Program-made: the position numbers and the translations under genes
In this document: positions 7,950 through 16,216 of the stretch, piece after piece
Layout of the letters: every line of letters starts with the position of its first letter
Numbering within the stretch: the first letter of the stretch is position 1
DNA from: an archaeon
GTDB lineage: Archaea > Thermoproteota > Nitrososphaeria > Nitrososphaerales > Gagatemarchaeaceae
Direction of reading: 5' to 3'
Length of the DNA: 34,027 nt
Assembly: GCA_021848045.1 (NCBI GenBank)
Contig: JAJZNC010000038.1
Location: 1-34,027, forward strand
The notes under the pieces: model-generated
Seen by the model: the letters and a program-made list of their open reading frames with translations, nothing else
Databases searched by the model: none
Told to the model about the DNA's origin: nothing

Positions 7950-8868
7950 CGCCCTCTCCTCCTACCCCCCTGAGCGCAGGCCTCTCCCGCCTGCAGACGT
8001 CCATCGCGCGGGGGCAGCGGGGGTGGAAGCTGCAGCCCTCCCCCAGGCGAGCGAGGTCGGGCATGAACCCCGGGATCCCCTTGATGTCCCTGCTCTCCAG
8101 GGTCGGGGTCGCCGCCACGAGGCCCTGGGTGTACGGGTGCATGGGCTCGCGGAGCAGGCGGTCCGAGGGGCCCCGCTCGACCACCCGTCCCGCGTACATG
8201 AGGTAGAGCCTCTCCGCCGCCTGCGAGATGAGCGCCAGGTCGTGCGTGATCAGGAGTATCGAGACGCCCGTCTCCTTCCTCAGCCTCTTCAGGAGGTTGA
8301 CGACGTTCGCCTGGGTGATCACGTCGAGGGCGGTCGTCGGCTCGTCAGCGAGGACCAGCTTCGGCTCGAGGGCGAGCGCCATCGCGATGAACGCCCTCTG
8401 CTTCTGCCCGCCGGAGAGCTCGTGCGGGTACCTCCGCGCTATCCCGTCGTCGAGGTCGACCATCCTCAGGAGCCTCCCTATCGCGGCCCGCCCTCCCTCC
8501 CTGCCGTGGATCCTCATCACCTCGTCGATCTGCGCCCCGACCGTGAAGACCGGCGTGAACCCGTTCATCGACCCCTGGAAGACCATCGAGATCTTCGTCC
8601 ACCTGTACTCCCTGCGGAACCGCTCCTCGGGGATCGAGAGGATGTCGGTCCCGTCGAAGAGGACCTCGCCCGCGGCGACCCTCCCAGGCGGCGGGAGCAG
8701 GCGCATCATCCCCATGGCCAGCGTGGTCTTGCCCGACCCGCTCTCCCCCGCGAGCCCCACTATCTCGCCGCTCCCCACCTCGAGGTCGACCTCCTCCGCC
8801 GCCCTGACCTCGCCGCGCGGGGACGGGTACCTGATGGCGAGCCCCCTCGCCTCGAGTAGGGCGGTCAT
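7930..8868 (-). CDS. Peptide ABC transporter ATP-binding protein, OppD/DppD type
   Basis: Partner ATPase of the importer, 312 residues. Walker A GESGSGKTT (41-49), Q-loop MVFQGSMNGFTPVFTVGAQI, signature LSGGQKQRAFIAMALA, Walker B LVLADEPTTALDVI, H-loop LLITHDLAL, and the C-terminal CSFHPRCPRAMDVC motif are all intact. The ATG at 8868 overlaps the stop of the permease gene as ATGA, while a longer open frame upstream is antisense-like and inside the permease. The 20-bp overlap with the downstream ATPase and the ATGA overlap upstream show a tightly coupled operon. Confidence 0.93.
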   Translation of the reverse strand: MTALLEARGLAIRYPSPRGEVRAAEEVDLEVGSGEIVGLAGESGSGKTTLAMGMMRLLPPPGRVAAGEVLFDGTDILSIPEERFRREYRWTKISMVFQGSMNGFTPVFTVGAQIDEVMRIHGREGGRAAIGRLLRMVDLDDGIARRYPHELSGGQKQRAFIAMALALEPKLVLADEPTTALDVITQANVVNLLKRLRKETGVSILLITHDLALISQAAERLYLMYAGRVVERGPSDRLLREPMHPYTQGLVAATPTLESRDIKGIPGFMPDLARLGEGCSFHPRCPRAMDVCRRERPALRGVGGEGVACWLY

Positions 8869-10232
8869 CTCGCGCTCACCCTCGGCGCCACCACCCTGTC
8901 GAGGGCGAAGCCGACCAGGACGAAGGGGAGGGAGGCCACGATTATCATCACCCCGGGGAAGAGGACCCACCACCACCATCCGTGGACCGAGGCGTCGAAC
9001 GAGATGGCGGCGTTGAGTATCCCGCCCCAGGTGATCACGTTAGCGGGCTCTATCCCCAGGAAGGCCAGGGTCTCCCCCGTGATGATGAAGCCCGAGACGC
9101 TGAGCGCGGTGAAAGCCACCGTCACCGGGGTCAGCCTCGTTAGGAAGTGGGTCGTGAACGTCCTCAGCTGAGAGACCCCCATCGCCCTGTCCGCCTCCAC
9201 GTACGTCTGCGACTTTATCGAGAGGGAGACCGTCCTGGCGATTATCGCGAAGACCGGCCAGGAGAGCCCGGCGATTATCAGGGCCTCGGAGAGGAGGGTG
9301 AGCCTGACGTTGTACGAGAGGGCCACTATGAAGGCGAGGCCCGGCGTGGCTAGGATGACCAGCGTCCCCCAGGACATCGCCCTGTCCTTCGCCCCTCCCA
9401 GGAACCCAGAGAGCCCTCCCCAGAGGACCCCCCCGACCACCGCGACCACGGACCCGAGGCTCCCTATCTCGAGGGCCCACGGGAGCCCGGCCAGGACCCC
9501 GAGGTCTATCGGCCTCCCCGAGCTGTCTGTCCCCATCGTACCGTACGAGTCCCCCACCACCGAGACCTCCCAGGAGGAGGGGGCGAGGCCCCGGGCGCCG
9601 AGGACCTCCACCGCCACGGTGTACGTCCCCCTCTGGACGCTCGAGTTGAGGAGGTCCCTGCCGTCCTGGCCGAAGAGCGCCGCGACCTCCTGCGGCGTGG
9701 TCACCGAGGAGACGTACGCCCCGGTCTGCGCCTGGATGAACTGGGCGATCCCCTGCTTGAACGACGAGGAGGTCGCGTCGTAGAACGACCCCGAGACGGG
9801 GGACGAGACGCTCATCACCACCGACGAGCCGTCCGGCTTGGTCCACGTGACGTCCATCTCGTAGACCTGGCCCTTGAAGACCGGCACCACCGCGAGGTCG
9901 CTCGCGGGGACTCCGTGCTCCCAGCTGAAGGAGGCGGAGGCGCTGAACGCCCCGCCCGCCCCCGAGGAGAGGTTGGACCACCTCCCCAGCGAGAGCTGGA
10001 CGGTCTGGGGCGCGTCCACCCCGAAGTAGTTGACCCAGGCCGGGGGCGCCGCCTGGGGGTTTCCCTCCCACGCCGCGGGGTTCTGCCACCTCTGGACCTG
10101 CGAGGGGGAGGTGGTGGCGACCACGAACGCCGAGGTCGCGAAGAGCGCGACGAGGAGCACGAGCCCCGCGACGCCCGACCTGGACCTGAGGAACTCCCTC
10201 AGGTAGCCCCGCCGCCTGCCGCTGGGCTCCAA
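8865..10232 (-). CDS. Peptide ABC transporter permease, DppC/OppC type, with large extracytoplasmic insert
   Basis: Membrane channel subunit of 455 residues; typical DppC proteins have about 300. Helix 1 is at about 21-40. Residues about 43-245 form a hydrophilic, Ser/Thr/Gly-rich extracytoplasmic domain, after which the conserved BPD_transp_1 core starts (IGSLGSVVAVVGGVLWG). The EAA loop YVEADRAMGVSQ lies near residue 344, followed by TGETLAFLGIEPANVITWG and a final helix. It lies 3 bp after the DppB-type gene and overlaps the ATPase gene by ATGA. The insert probably sits next to the binding-protein docking face; that is an inference from topology. Confidence 0.92.
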   Translation of the reverse strand: MEPSGRRRGYLREFLRSRSGVAGLVLLVALFATSAFVVATTSPSQVQRWQNPAAWEGNPQAAPPAWVNYFGVDAPQTVQLSLGRWSNLSSGAGGAFSASASFSWEHGVPASDLAVVPVFKGQVYEMDVTWTKPDGSSVVMSVSSPVSGSFYDATSSSFKQGIAQFIQAQTGAYVSSVTTPQEVAALFGQDGRDLLNSSVQRGTYTVAVEVLGARGLAPSSWEVSVVGDSYGTMGTDSSGRPIDLGVLAGLPWALEIGSLGSVVAVVGGVLWGGLSGFLGGAKDRAMSWGTLVILATPGLAFIVALSYNVRLTLLSEALIIAGLSWPVFAIIARTVSLSIKSQTYVEADRAMGVSQLRTFTTHFLTRLTPVTVAFTALSVSGFIITGETLAFLGIEPANVITWGGILNAAISFDASVHGWWWWVLFPGVMIIVASLPFVLVGFALDRVVAPRVSAR

Positions 10233-10235
10233 CCC

Positions 10236-11291
10236 TCACAGATCACCTGTCTTGATCCTTGGGTCGAGGACCCCGTAGACCAGCTCCCCGATGTAGAGGC
10301 CCATGAACAGGATGATCGTCAGGATGAACGTCGACCCTATGATGACCGGGAGGTCGTTCTGGATGATCGCCTCGAAGGTGAGGAACCCCAGCCCCGGCCA
10401 CCTGAAGACCACCTCGGTGACTATCGCTCCCCCCAACGACCCCGCGACCGCCAGGATCGACTGGGTCACGATGCTGGGGGAGGCCGTCCTCAGGACGTGC
10501 TTGAAGAGCACCCTCCCCTCGGTCATCCCCCGGGCCCTCGCCGTGGTCACGAAGTCCTCCCCCATTGTGGAGACGGCCAGGCTCCTCGTGACGTAGGCGA
10601 ACCCCCCGAAGTTCACTATGAAGAACGAGAAGAGGGGGAGGGTGAGGTGCCTGAGGAAGTCTGCGAAGGCGGGGAGGGTGCCCGCGGGGGGCGGGACGGA
10701 GGAGATGCCTCCCGAGGGGAGGACGTTGAGCGAGTACGCGAAGTACGCGATGAAGATGAACCCTATCCACCAGGACGGGACGCTCGAGTGCACTATCGCC
10801 ACGACCGGGACGACCCTGTCGAGCTTCCCCCCCGCCGACCTTGCGGCTAGGAGCCCGATCACTCCCCCCACGGCCACGACCAGCAGCGTCCCCGTAGTGA
10901 AGAGGAGTATCGTGTTGGGGAGGTAGGCGGCCACGATCGCTGAGACCTGCTTCGACCCGTCGGGCGCCTGGATGAAGAACGACGAGCCGAGGTGGAACTC
11001 GAACAGGTTGGCCATCTGGAGGGCGAACTTGACGGGGAACGGCTGGTCGAACCCGAAGGCGCCGAGGTAGGCCGCCTTGTACGTGGCGACCTCCGAGGCC
11101 ATCTGCGCGAGGCTCAGTCCTGGGTGGCCCCTCGCGAGGTTCCTCTGGAACTCGCTGGCCGCCTCGACCGCCGAGGCCTGGATCACCTTCTGCAGGGTGG
11201 GGTAGATCCCTACGTAGAGGAGCGAGACCGCGGCAAGGAGGGCGAGCACGTAGGAGGCTGTCTTGCCTGCGATGAAGCGGGCATAGCCCAT
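10236..11291 (-). CDS. Peptide ABC transporter permease, DppB/OppB type
   Basis: First gene of the importer operon, 351 residues, with an N-terminal helix (10-30), an extracytoplasmic segment of about 90 residues, and then the permease core. The EAA-type loop FVTTARARGMTEGRVLFKHVLRTA and the C-terminal GLYIGELVYGVLDPRIKTGDL are diagnostic for DppB-like permeases. The ATG at 11291 lies about 28 bp from TTAAAAG (11317-11323), so the operon message is probably leaderless. It is divergent from the binding-protein gene across 94 bp. Confidence 0.93.
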   Translation of the reverse strand: MGYARFIAGKTASYVLALLAAVSLLYVGIYPTLQKVIQASAVEAASEFQRNLARGHPGLSLAQMASEVATYKAAYLGAFGFDQPFPVKFALQMANLFEFHLGSSFFIQAPDGSKQVSAIVAAYLPNTILLFTTGTLLVVAVGGVIGLLAARSAGGKLDRVVPVVAIVHSSVPSWWIGFIFIAYFAYSLNVLPSGGISSVPPPAGTLPAFADFLRHLTLPLFSFFIVNFGGFAYVTRSLAVSTMGEDFVTTARARGMTEGRVLFKHVLRTASPSIVTQSILAVAGSLGGAIVTEVVFRWPGLGFLTFEAIIQNDLPVIIGSTFILTIILFMGLYIGELVYGVLDPRIKTGDL

Positions 11292-11316
11292 CGTGGCGAA
11301 ACTGGCCGCTCAGGCT

Positions 11317-11356
11317 TTTAAGAGTTAGCGGGCGCGCTCGGGAACGATTATATATC
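11317..11356. promoter_or_regulatory. Divergent promoters of the peptide importer operon and its binding protein
   Basis: Minus-strand box CTTTTAA/TTAAAA at about 11317-11323 lies about 28 bp before the DppB ATG. Plus-strand box ATTATATATCG at 11346-11356 lies about 35 bp before the binding-protein ATG at 11386. The close back-to-back layout would allow one regulator to control both units. Confidence 0.55.
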
Positions 11357-11385
11357 GTGCGGCATGCGTTTTCGCCCGCAAACCC

Positions 11386-14055
11386 ATGCAAACGGTGTCA
11401 GACCGCAAACTCCTGGGGTCTTTGGTTCTGTTGTCGCTCCTCGCGCTCTCTTCGATCATGGCCGCTCCGGCGCTGCTCGCCCAGCCCTCCGGCGCTAGCT
11501 CGATACCCGCGTCGCCCTCGCTCAGCTCGATAACGCTCACGGACTACGGGGGCTCCGACCAGCAGGGGATATCCGACCTCGTCGCCGGCAAGATCCAGGC
11601 CTACGACTTCGCCGTGACCCCCTCCGAGGCCTCCACCGTCCCGTCCAACTTCAACCAGTACGAGGCGCCTGCCTCCTGGTACGGGCTGGAGGTCAACCCC
11701 ACCAACACGACCACGGGCTTCAACCCGTTCCAGTTCCAGCAGGTGAGGTTCGCGCTCAACTACCTTGTAGGGAGGAGCTACTTCGCCAACCAGCTCCTCG
11801 GCGGGAACGCGATCCCCACCTACACCGTCTTCGGGGGGGAGCCTGACCAGCTCGTGACCTCGGCGGCCACCGCGCCCTTCTCGAACATCACCGACTCGAT
11901 ACAGATAGCCAACGCGAGCATCTACAGCGCCCTCACCGCGAACGGGGCGACCTTCAAGTACGCCTCGACCCCGCAGTGGTACTTCGACGGCAAGCCGATC
12001 ACGGTGAGCATATTCGACAGGACGGACGACCCCGTGCGGCACGCGTACGACGGCTACCTCCAGAGCCAGCTGCAGAGGGTGGGGTTCGCGACCACGCTCA
12101 TCCCCGGCAACCTCCAGACCGCAGAGACGGCGGTATACGGGACCGACCCCGCCAACGCCACGTGGGACATCTATCCGGCGAGCTACGGTTTCACGTACGG
12201 CTACTACGACGAGGGGTTCGCAGAGCTCTACGGGCCGGTCGCCGGGGCGATCCCTGCGAGCGACAACACGGGGCTGGCCTTCGGGACCTACAACGACACC
12301 GCCCGCGAGCAGCCCTCGACGGTGGCGCTCCTCAACACGGCAGACAGGTACACCCTCGACTTCTTCAACACGAACTTCTCCAGCATGGCCCAGAGGGACG
12401 CCGACCTGAACGCCCTCGTCTCCGCGGGGGTCAAGGCTGCAGTGGTGATAGGGCTCGCCCAGTCGCTCGAGCCCTACGTCACCTCGCCCTCGCTCTCGGG
12501 GGTGACGACCAACTTCGTCAACGACCCGCTGCTCAACGCCCTCTCGTTCCTCACCATGCACACCTCTTCGGGGTCTGCCGACATCGGGGTGAGGCACGTC
12601 GCCCAGTCCTCGCTCAACCCGGTCGGCGGATACACCGACGCGTACAGCGTGGCCTGGTCGGAGGCGACCCAGCAGCCGCCCGTCTTCTACCAGCCGTCGA
12701 CGGGCTACCCGTACCCGGTGGGCTGGTCGTTCAGCGTAAAGGCGGACTACCCGAACTCGAGCTACCCCGTCCCCTCCAGCGCGGTGGTGATGAACGCCTC
12801 CCAGGACGCGTTCGTCAACGTGGCCCCGGGGGCCACTGCCAAGAGCGCGGTGGTGGCGAACTTCGCGCCCATGCTCAGCGAGTCGTGGCAGGACGGGCAG
12901 CCCCTCACCCTCGCCGACATCCTCTACCAGTACATCCTCGCCGGTGAGGTGACCCAGAACGCCAACAGCTCGGTCTACGACGGGTACTCGTCCGCGGTCT
13001 TCGGCCCCAGCTGGAGCACGGTGGTCGGGTTCCAGATACTCAACTCGACTTCGGTGGAGGTCTACTCCACGTACTACTACCCCGACACCTACTTCGCCGG
13101 CGAGAACGCCGTGGGGGCGCTCTTCGCCTTCACGCCTACCACCGGCGCCCAGGGGATGCTCCCGTGGCAGGTATACGCGGGCATGGCGAACCTGGTGGCG
13201 AACGGGAAGGACGCGTGGTCGACCTCGTCAGCGACCTCCAAGCAGCTCCCGTGGCTCTCCCTGGTCAACCCGACCGACGTCTCGAACCTAGAGTCGGCCC
13301 TCTCGTCGTACGCCTCCAGCTCGTACGTCCCGCCCGAGTTCGCGTCCCTCCAGTCCCTCACGGGGGCGACCCTGGTGACCCCGGCGGCCGCGGCGTCCGG
13401 ATACACGGCGGCGGTCGCGTTCATGACCAAGTACGGCACGGGCCTGATAGGCAACGGGCCTTTCATACTCACGCAGTACTCCTCCTCGACCTCGCCGGCC
13501 TTCGCGATCCTCACCAAGAACCCGGCCTTCACCTGGGGCGACCTGATGGCCCCTCAGCTCGGGGTGGCCCCGACCCTGGTCTCCCAGACCGCCCAGATCC
13601 CGGGCATCATGGGCCCCGGCCAGTCGTTCACCGTGACCGCGCTGCAGACCACGGAGGGGAACAGGACCACCGCGCCCGTGGCCGGCGCCAACGTGACCCT
13701 CCAGCTGATCGCCAACGGGTCGATAGAGTACCAGACCAGCGCGACCAGCGGCTCGTCGGGCACGGTCACCTTCACGATACCCGCGAGCACGGCGCTGGGC
13801 TCGTACATCGTCTCTCTCTGGACCTCCACCCAGGGGTCGACCCTGTTCAACCCGCTCACGCAGGCCGTCCAGATCGCGAGCGGGCAGGTGAGCACCACGA
13901 GCCATGGGGCCTCGGCGTCCTCTGCCTCGTCCTCGACAGCGGTGGGGCCGACGTCCTCGACCAGCAGCACGGGATACTACGTCCTCGCGGCTGCCGTTGT
14001 GGTCGTCCTAGTCGTGGCCGGGGTCTACATGGCCCGCCGCCGGCCCAGATCGTAG
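11386..14055 (+). CDS. ABC transporter solute-binding protein (peptide family 5), membrane anchored
   Basis: 889-residue secreted receptor that should deliver substrate to the adjacent importer. It has an N-terminal signal peptide (about 1-33, LLGSLVLLSLLALSSIMAAPALLAQP). The central body has family 5 features such as FQQVRFALNYLVGRSYF and SESWQDGQPLTLADILYQY. An Ig-like domain (about 725-825) follows, then a Ser/Thr-rich stalk and a C-terminal helix (about 860-882) followed by RRRPRS. This architecture places the receptor on the outside of the membrane with a C-terminal anchor. Many N-x-S/T sequons suggest glycosylation. It is longer than a typical 550-650-residue family 5 protein. The ligand cannot be deduced. 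Confidence 0.88.
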   Translation: MQTVSDRKLLGSLVLLSLLALSSIMAAPALLAQPSGASSIPASPSLSSITLTDYGGSDQQGISDLVAGKIQAYDFAVTPSEASTVPSNFNQYEAPASWYGLEVNPTNTTTGFNPFQFQQVRFALNYLVGRSYFANQLLGGNAIPTYTVFGGEPDQLVTSAATAPFSNITDSIQIANASIYSALTANGATFKYASTPQWYFDGKPITVSIFDRTDDPVRHAYDGYLQSQLQRVGFATTLIPGNLQTAETAVYGTDPANATWDIYPASYGFTYGYYDEGFAELYGPVAGAIPASDNTGLAFGTYNDTAREQPSTVALLNTADRYTLDFFNTNFSSMAQRDADLNALVSAGVKAAVVIGLAQSLEPYVTSPSLSGVTTNFVNDPLLNALSFLTMHTSSGSADIGVRHVAQSSLNPVGGYTDAYSVAWSEATQQPPVFYQPSTGYPYPVGWSFSVKADYPNSSYPVPSSAVVMNASQDAFVNVAPGATAKSAVVANFAPMLSESWQDGQPLTLADILYQYILAGEVTQNANSSVYDGYSSAVFGPSWSTVVGFQILNSTSVEVYSTYYYPDTYFAGENAVGALFAFTPTTGAQGMLPWQVYAGMANLVANGKDAWSTSSATSKQLPWLSLVNPTDVSNLESALSSYASSSYVPPEFASLQSLTGATLVTPAAAASGYTAAVAFMTKYGTGLIGNGPFILTQYSSSTSPAFAILTKNPAFTWGDLMAPQLGVAPTLVSQTAQIPGIMGPGQSFTVTALQTTEGNRTTAPVAGANVTLQLIANGSIEYQTSATSGSSGTVTFTIPASTALGSYIVSLWTSTQGSTLFNPLTQAVQIASGQVSTTSHGASASSASSSTAVGPTSSTSSTGYYVLAAAVVVVLVVAGVYMARRRPRS

Positions 14056-14081
14056 GCTCCCGCCCCCACGGGGGAGACGCG

Positions 14082-14720
14082 ATGGGCAGGCGCAGGCGCC
14101 CCCTCCCGACGGGCGGGGTGCGGAGGATTGACGTCCCCGTCCCCGATGCCCAGGCCTCATCCTCCGTCGTGCTCGAGTCCATCCTTGGGAAGGAGCGCGC
14201 GCTCCTAGCCGCCGAGGAGGTCGCGCGCGAGCTCGGGCTCGCCCCCGGAGCCCCTCGCAACGTCTCGTCCGCGCTCGCGCTCACCAAGATGGGCCGCGAC
14301 CCGGGCTCTGTGGCGGCCTCGCTCTCCTGGGGGGAGTTCGAGGAGTATTGCGCCATGGTCATTGCTGCCGCCGGCTACTCGGTCACGAGGAACGTCCGGC
14401 TCCGCAAGCCCACCCGGCAGATAGACATCGTCGCCGAGTCCCCGTCCCTCGTGCTCTCGGTGGACTGCAAGCACTGGAGGAGGACCGCAGGCCCCGCGGG
14501 GCTCGAGGCGCTCGCCCTCGCCCAGGAGGAGAGGACGAGGGCCTACGCCGGGCGCGCCCGTCCAGGCGGGGCGCCCTGCCTGCCCGTCCTCCTCACTATG
14601 CTGGACAACCAGGTGAGGGTGGTCGCGGGGGTCCCGGTCGTCCCGCTCCAGGCGCTCAGGGGGTTCCTCTCCTCCGTCAGCAGGTTCGACGAGGGGCTCT
14701 CCCTGGTCTCCGCGGGATAG
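14082..14720 (+). CDS. Restriction-endonuclease-like fold protein (Mrr/RecB-type nuclease domain)
   Basis: 212 residues. The N-terminal part (about 1-85) is helical with a basic start (MGRRRRPLP). The second half has the PD-(D/E)XK pattern: an acidic helix WGEFEEYCAMVIAAAGY, then a strand RQIDIVAESPSLVLSV ending in the D-x-K core VDCKHWRR. This is the order E, D, (D/E)xK expected for Mrr-like or Holliday-junction-resolvase-like nucleases. The ATG at 14082 is 26 bp after the binding-protein stop. It has no methyltransferase partner nearby, so a classic restriction system is not supported; a DNA repair role is equally possible. Confidence 0.7.
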   Translation: MGRRRRPLPTGGVRRIDVPVPDAQASSSVVLESILGKERALLAAEEVARELGLAPGAPRNVSSALALTKMGRDPGSVAASLSWGEFEEYCAMVIAAAGYSVTRNVRLRKPTRQIDIVAESPSLVLSVDCKHWRRTAGPAGLEALALAQEERTRAYAGRARPGGAPCLPVLLTMLDNQVRVVAGVPVVPLQALRGFLSSVSRFDEGLSLVSAG

Positions 14721-14810
14721 GCTTGGCGTCTCAGTCAAATGCCTTCAGGTCATGTTGTGTTTCCGTAACTCTGTTACTTCATAGACGCCATCTCGCAAGC
14801 GCCTCCGCAC

Positions 14811-14820
14811 GGTATTAAAG
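14811..14820 (+). promoter_or_regulatory. TATA box of the DUF99 gene
   Basis: GGTATTAAAG lies about 30-35 bp before the TTG/GTG start cluster at 14847-14855. Between box and start is a small GC hairpin, GGGCCC-TT-CGGGCC. The preceding 90 bp after 14720 hold nothing I can identify. Confidence 0.5.
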
Positions 14821-14846
14821 GTAGGGTCGGGCCCTTCGGGCCGCCC

Positions 14847-15413
14847 TTGGTGGTGCATCCAGGTAAGAGGGCGATCCGGGCGGTCGGGGTGGCCGAGAGC
14901 TTCCGGCCCTCGGCGAAGAGGTCGACCCTCGCGGGGGTTGTGGCCCGGACCGACCTGGTGGTCGACGGCTTCGCGCTCGGGGCCGCGACCGTCGGCGGGG
15001 ACGACGCCACGGCAGCCGTCCTGAGGCTCTGGCGGAGGCTGGGGCGCGAGGACGTCAACCTGGTCCTCCTCAACGGCTGCGTGATAAGCCGGTACAACAT
15101 CGTCGACGTCGACCTCCTCGCCAGGCGGACCGGGGTCCCCGTGGTCTGCCTCACCTACAACGAGACCCGGGGGATTGAGGCCGCCATCAGGAGGAGCTCC
15201 CCGCACCCCGAGCCCAGGCTCGAGGCGTACCGGCGGCTCGGCCCTCGCACCCCGGTGACCCTGCGCACCGGGCACAGGGTCTACGTGAGGGCGTCGGGGA
15301 TCGGGGCCGAGGACGCCAAGAGGGTCCTCGACGCGTTCACCCTCCAGGGAGGCCTGCCCGAGCCGGTCAGGCTCGCGAGGCTCCTCGCGAGGGCGGCCAG
15401 GCCGCGCGCCTAG
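14847..15413 (+). CDS. DUF99 family protein (endonuclease V-like fold)
   Basis: 188-residue archaeal protein of the DUF99/UPF0215 family. Conserved blocks are RAIRAVGVAESF near the N-terminus, VVDGFALGAATVGGDDAT, and RLGREDVNLVLLNGCVISRYNIVD, followed by GVPVVCLTYNE. The family is structurally related to endonuclease V but its cellular role is not established. The start may be TTG 14847 or GTG 14850/14853; the upstream box cannot separate them. The gene converges on trm5 and shares the CTAG at 15410-15413 with it. Confidence 0.88.
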   Translation: MVVHPGKRAIRAVGVAESFRPSAKRSTLAGVVARTDLVVDGFALGAATVGGDDATAAVLRLWRRLGREDVNLVLLNGCVISRYNIVDVDLLARRTGVPVVCLTYNETRGIEAAIRRSSPHPEPRLEAYRRLGPRTPVTLRTGHRVYVRASGIGAEDAKRVLDAFTLQGGLPEPVRLARLLARAARPRA

Positions 15414-16216
15414 GCCTCGATGTCGGCCACGAGCTCCACGTACCGCGGGCCGACCACCCTCACCCTCCTGACCGCGACCACGGAGAGGCGGGGGGCAAGC
15501 GCGGCCACCTCCTCCCTCAGGCGGGCCTCCGCCTCGCCCTCGTCCTCCCCCGTTACGTGCCTGTAGTAGTGGACCACCCCGCCGGGGGCCAGCATCGAGG
15601 CGGCGGCCGGGAGGAAGGCGTTCGACTGCGACGGGTGGGGCATGAGTATCCTGTCGAAGGGGCCCTCGCCGGCCGTCTTCTCGGGGAGCAGCGCCGCGTC
15701 CCCCTCGACCATCGTCACCCTCCGCTCGACCTTGTTGAGCCTGTTGTTCTCGACGTGGAACCTGTAGGCCGCCGCGTTCAGCTCGCAGCTCCACACGGGG
15801 GCCTTCTTGGCGATCAGCACCGAGTACGGCCCGACCCCCGCGAACATGTTGAGGACCTTCTCCCCCTCCCTCACGCGGGAGGCTATCCTGAGCCTCTCGG
15901 TGGAGAGGCGTGGCGAGAAGTAGCAGGTCTCCACGTCGAGCCTCAGCCTGATCCCGTTCTCCTTGTGGGTGGTGGTCGTCCTGGCCTCGCCCCCGAGGTG
16001 GCGCAGCCTTCGGAGCCTGAACTCTCCCTCGATCCCTCCCTCCTGCCCGTAGACGCACTTCACGCTCTTCATCTCCGCCATGATGGCCTCCGCGAGCGCG
16101 CTCTCCCTGCCCTCCACGCCCGGGCGGAGCTTGACCACGGCCACGTCGCCTATGACGTCTATCCCGCTGTCGAACCCCGGGAGGCCGCCCAGCCTCGAGG
16201 CTCCCGTGCCCGTCAC
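15410..16216 (-). CDS. trm5: tRNA (guanine37-N1) methyltransferase Trm5 type
   Basis: SAM-dependent methylation of G37 next to the anticodon, which prevents frameshifting. The 268 residues contain the N-terminal D1-like part (VIGDVAVVKLRPG and CVYGQEGGIEGEFRLRRLRHLGG), the D2 segment with FSPRLSTERLRI, SAM-binding motif I VLNMFAGVGPYSVLIAKKAP, the region VWSCELNAAAYRFHVENNRLN, and the motif IV-like DRILMPHPSQSNAFL, where Trm5 usually has N-L-P. This last variation is noteworthy but the overall fit is good. The GTG start at 16216 overlaps the rli1 stop as GTGA, so the two genes are translationally coupled. Confidence 0.88.
   Translation of the reverse strand: MTGTGASRLGGLPGFDSGIDVIGDVAVVKLRPGVEGRESALAEAIMAEMKSVKCVYGQEGGIEGEFRLRRLRHLGGEARTTTTHKENGIRLRLDVETCYFSPRLSTERLRIASRVREGEKVLNMFAGVGPYSVLIAKKAPVWSCELNAAAYRFHVENNRLNKVERRVTMVEGDAALLPEKTAGEGPFDRILMPHPSQSNAFLPAAASMLAPGGVVHYYRHVTGEDEGEAEARLREEVAALAPRLSVVAVRRVRVVGPRYVELVADIEA

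Noticed and set aside
14721-14846. Small RNA gene before the DUF99 gene
   Set aside because: Only a short GC hairpin and a TATA box are visible; no fold of a known RNA class could be recognised.
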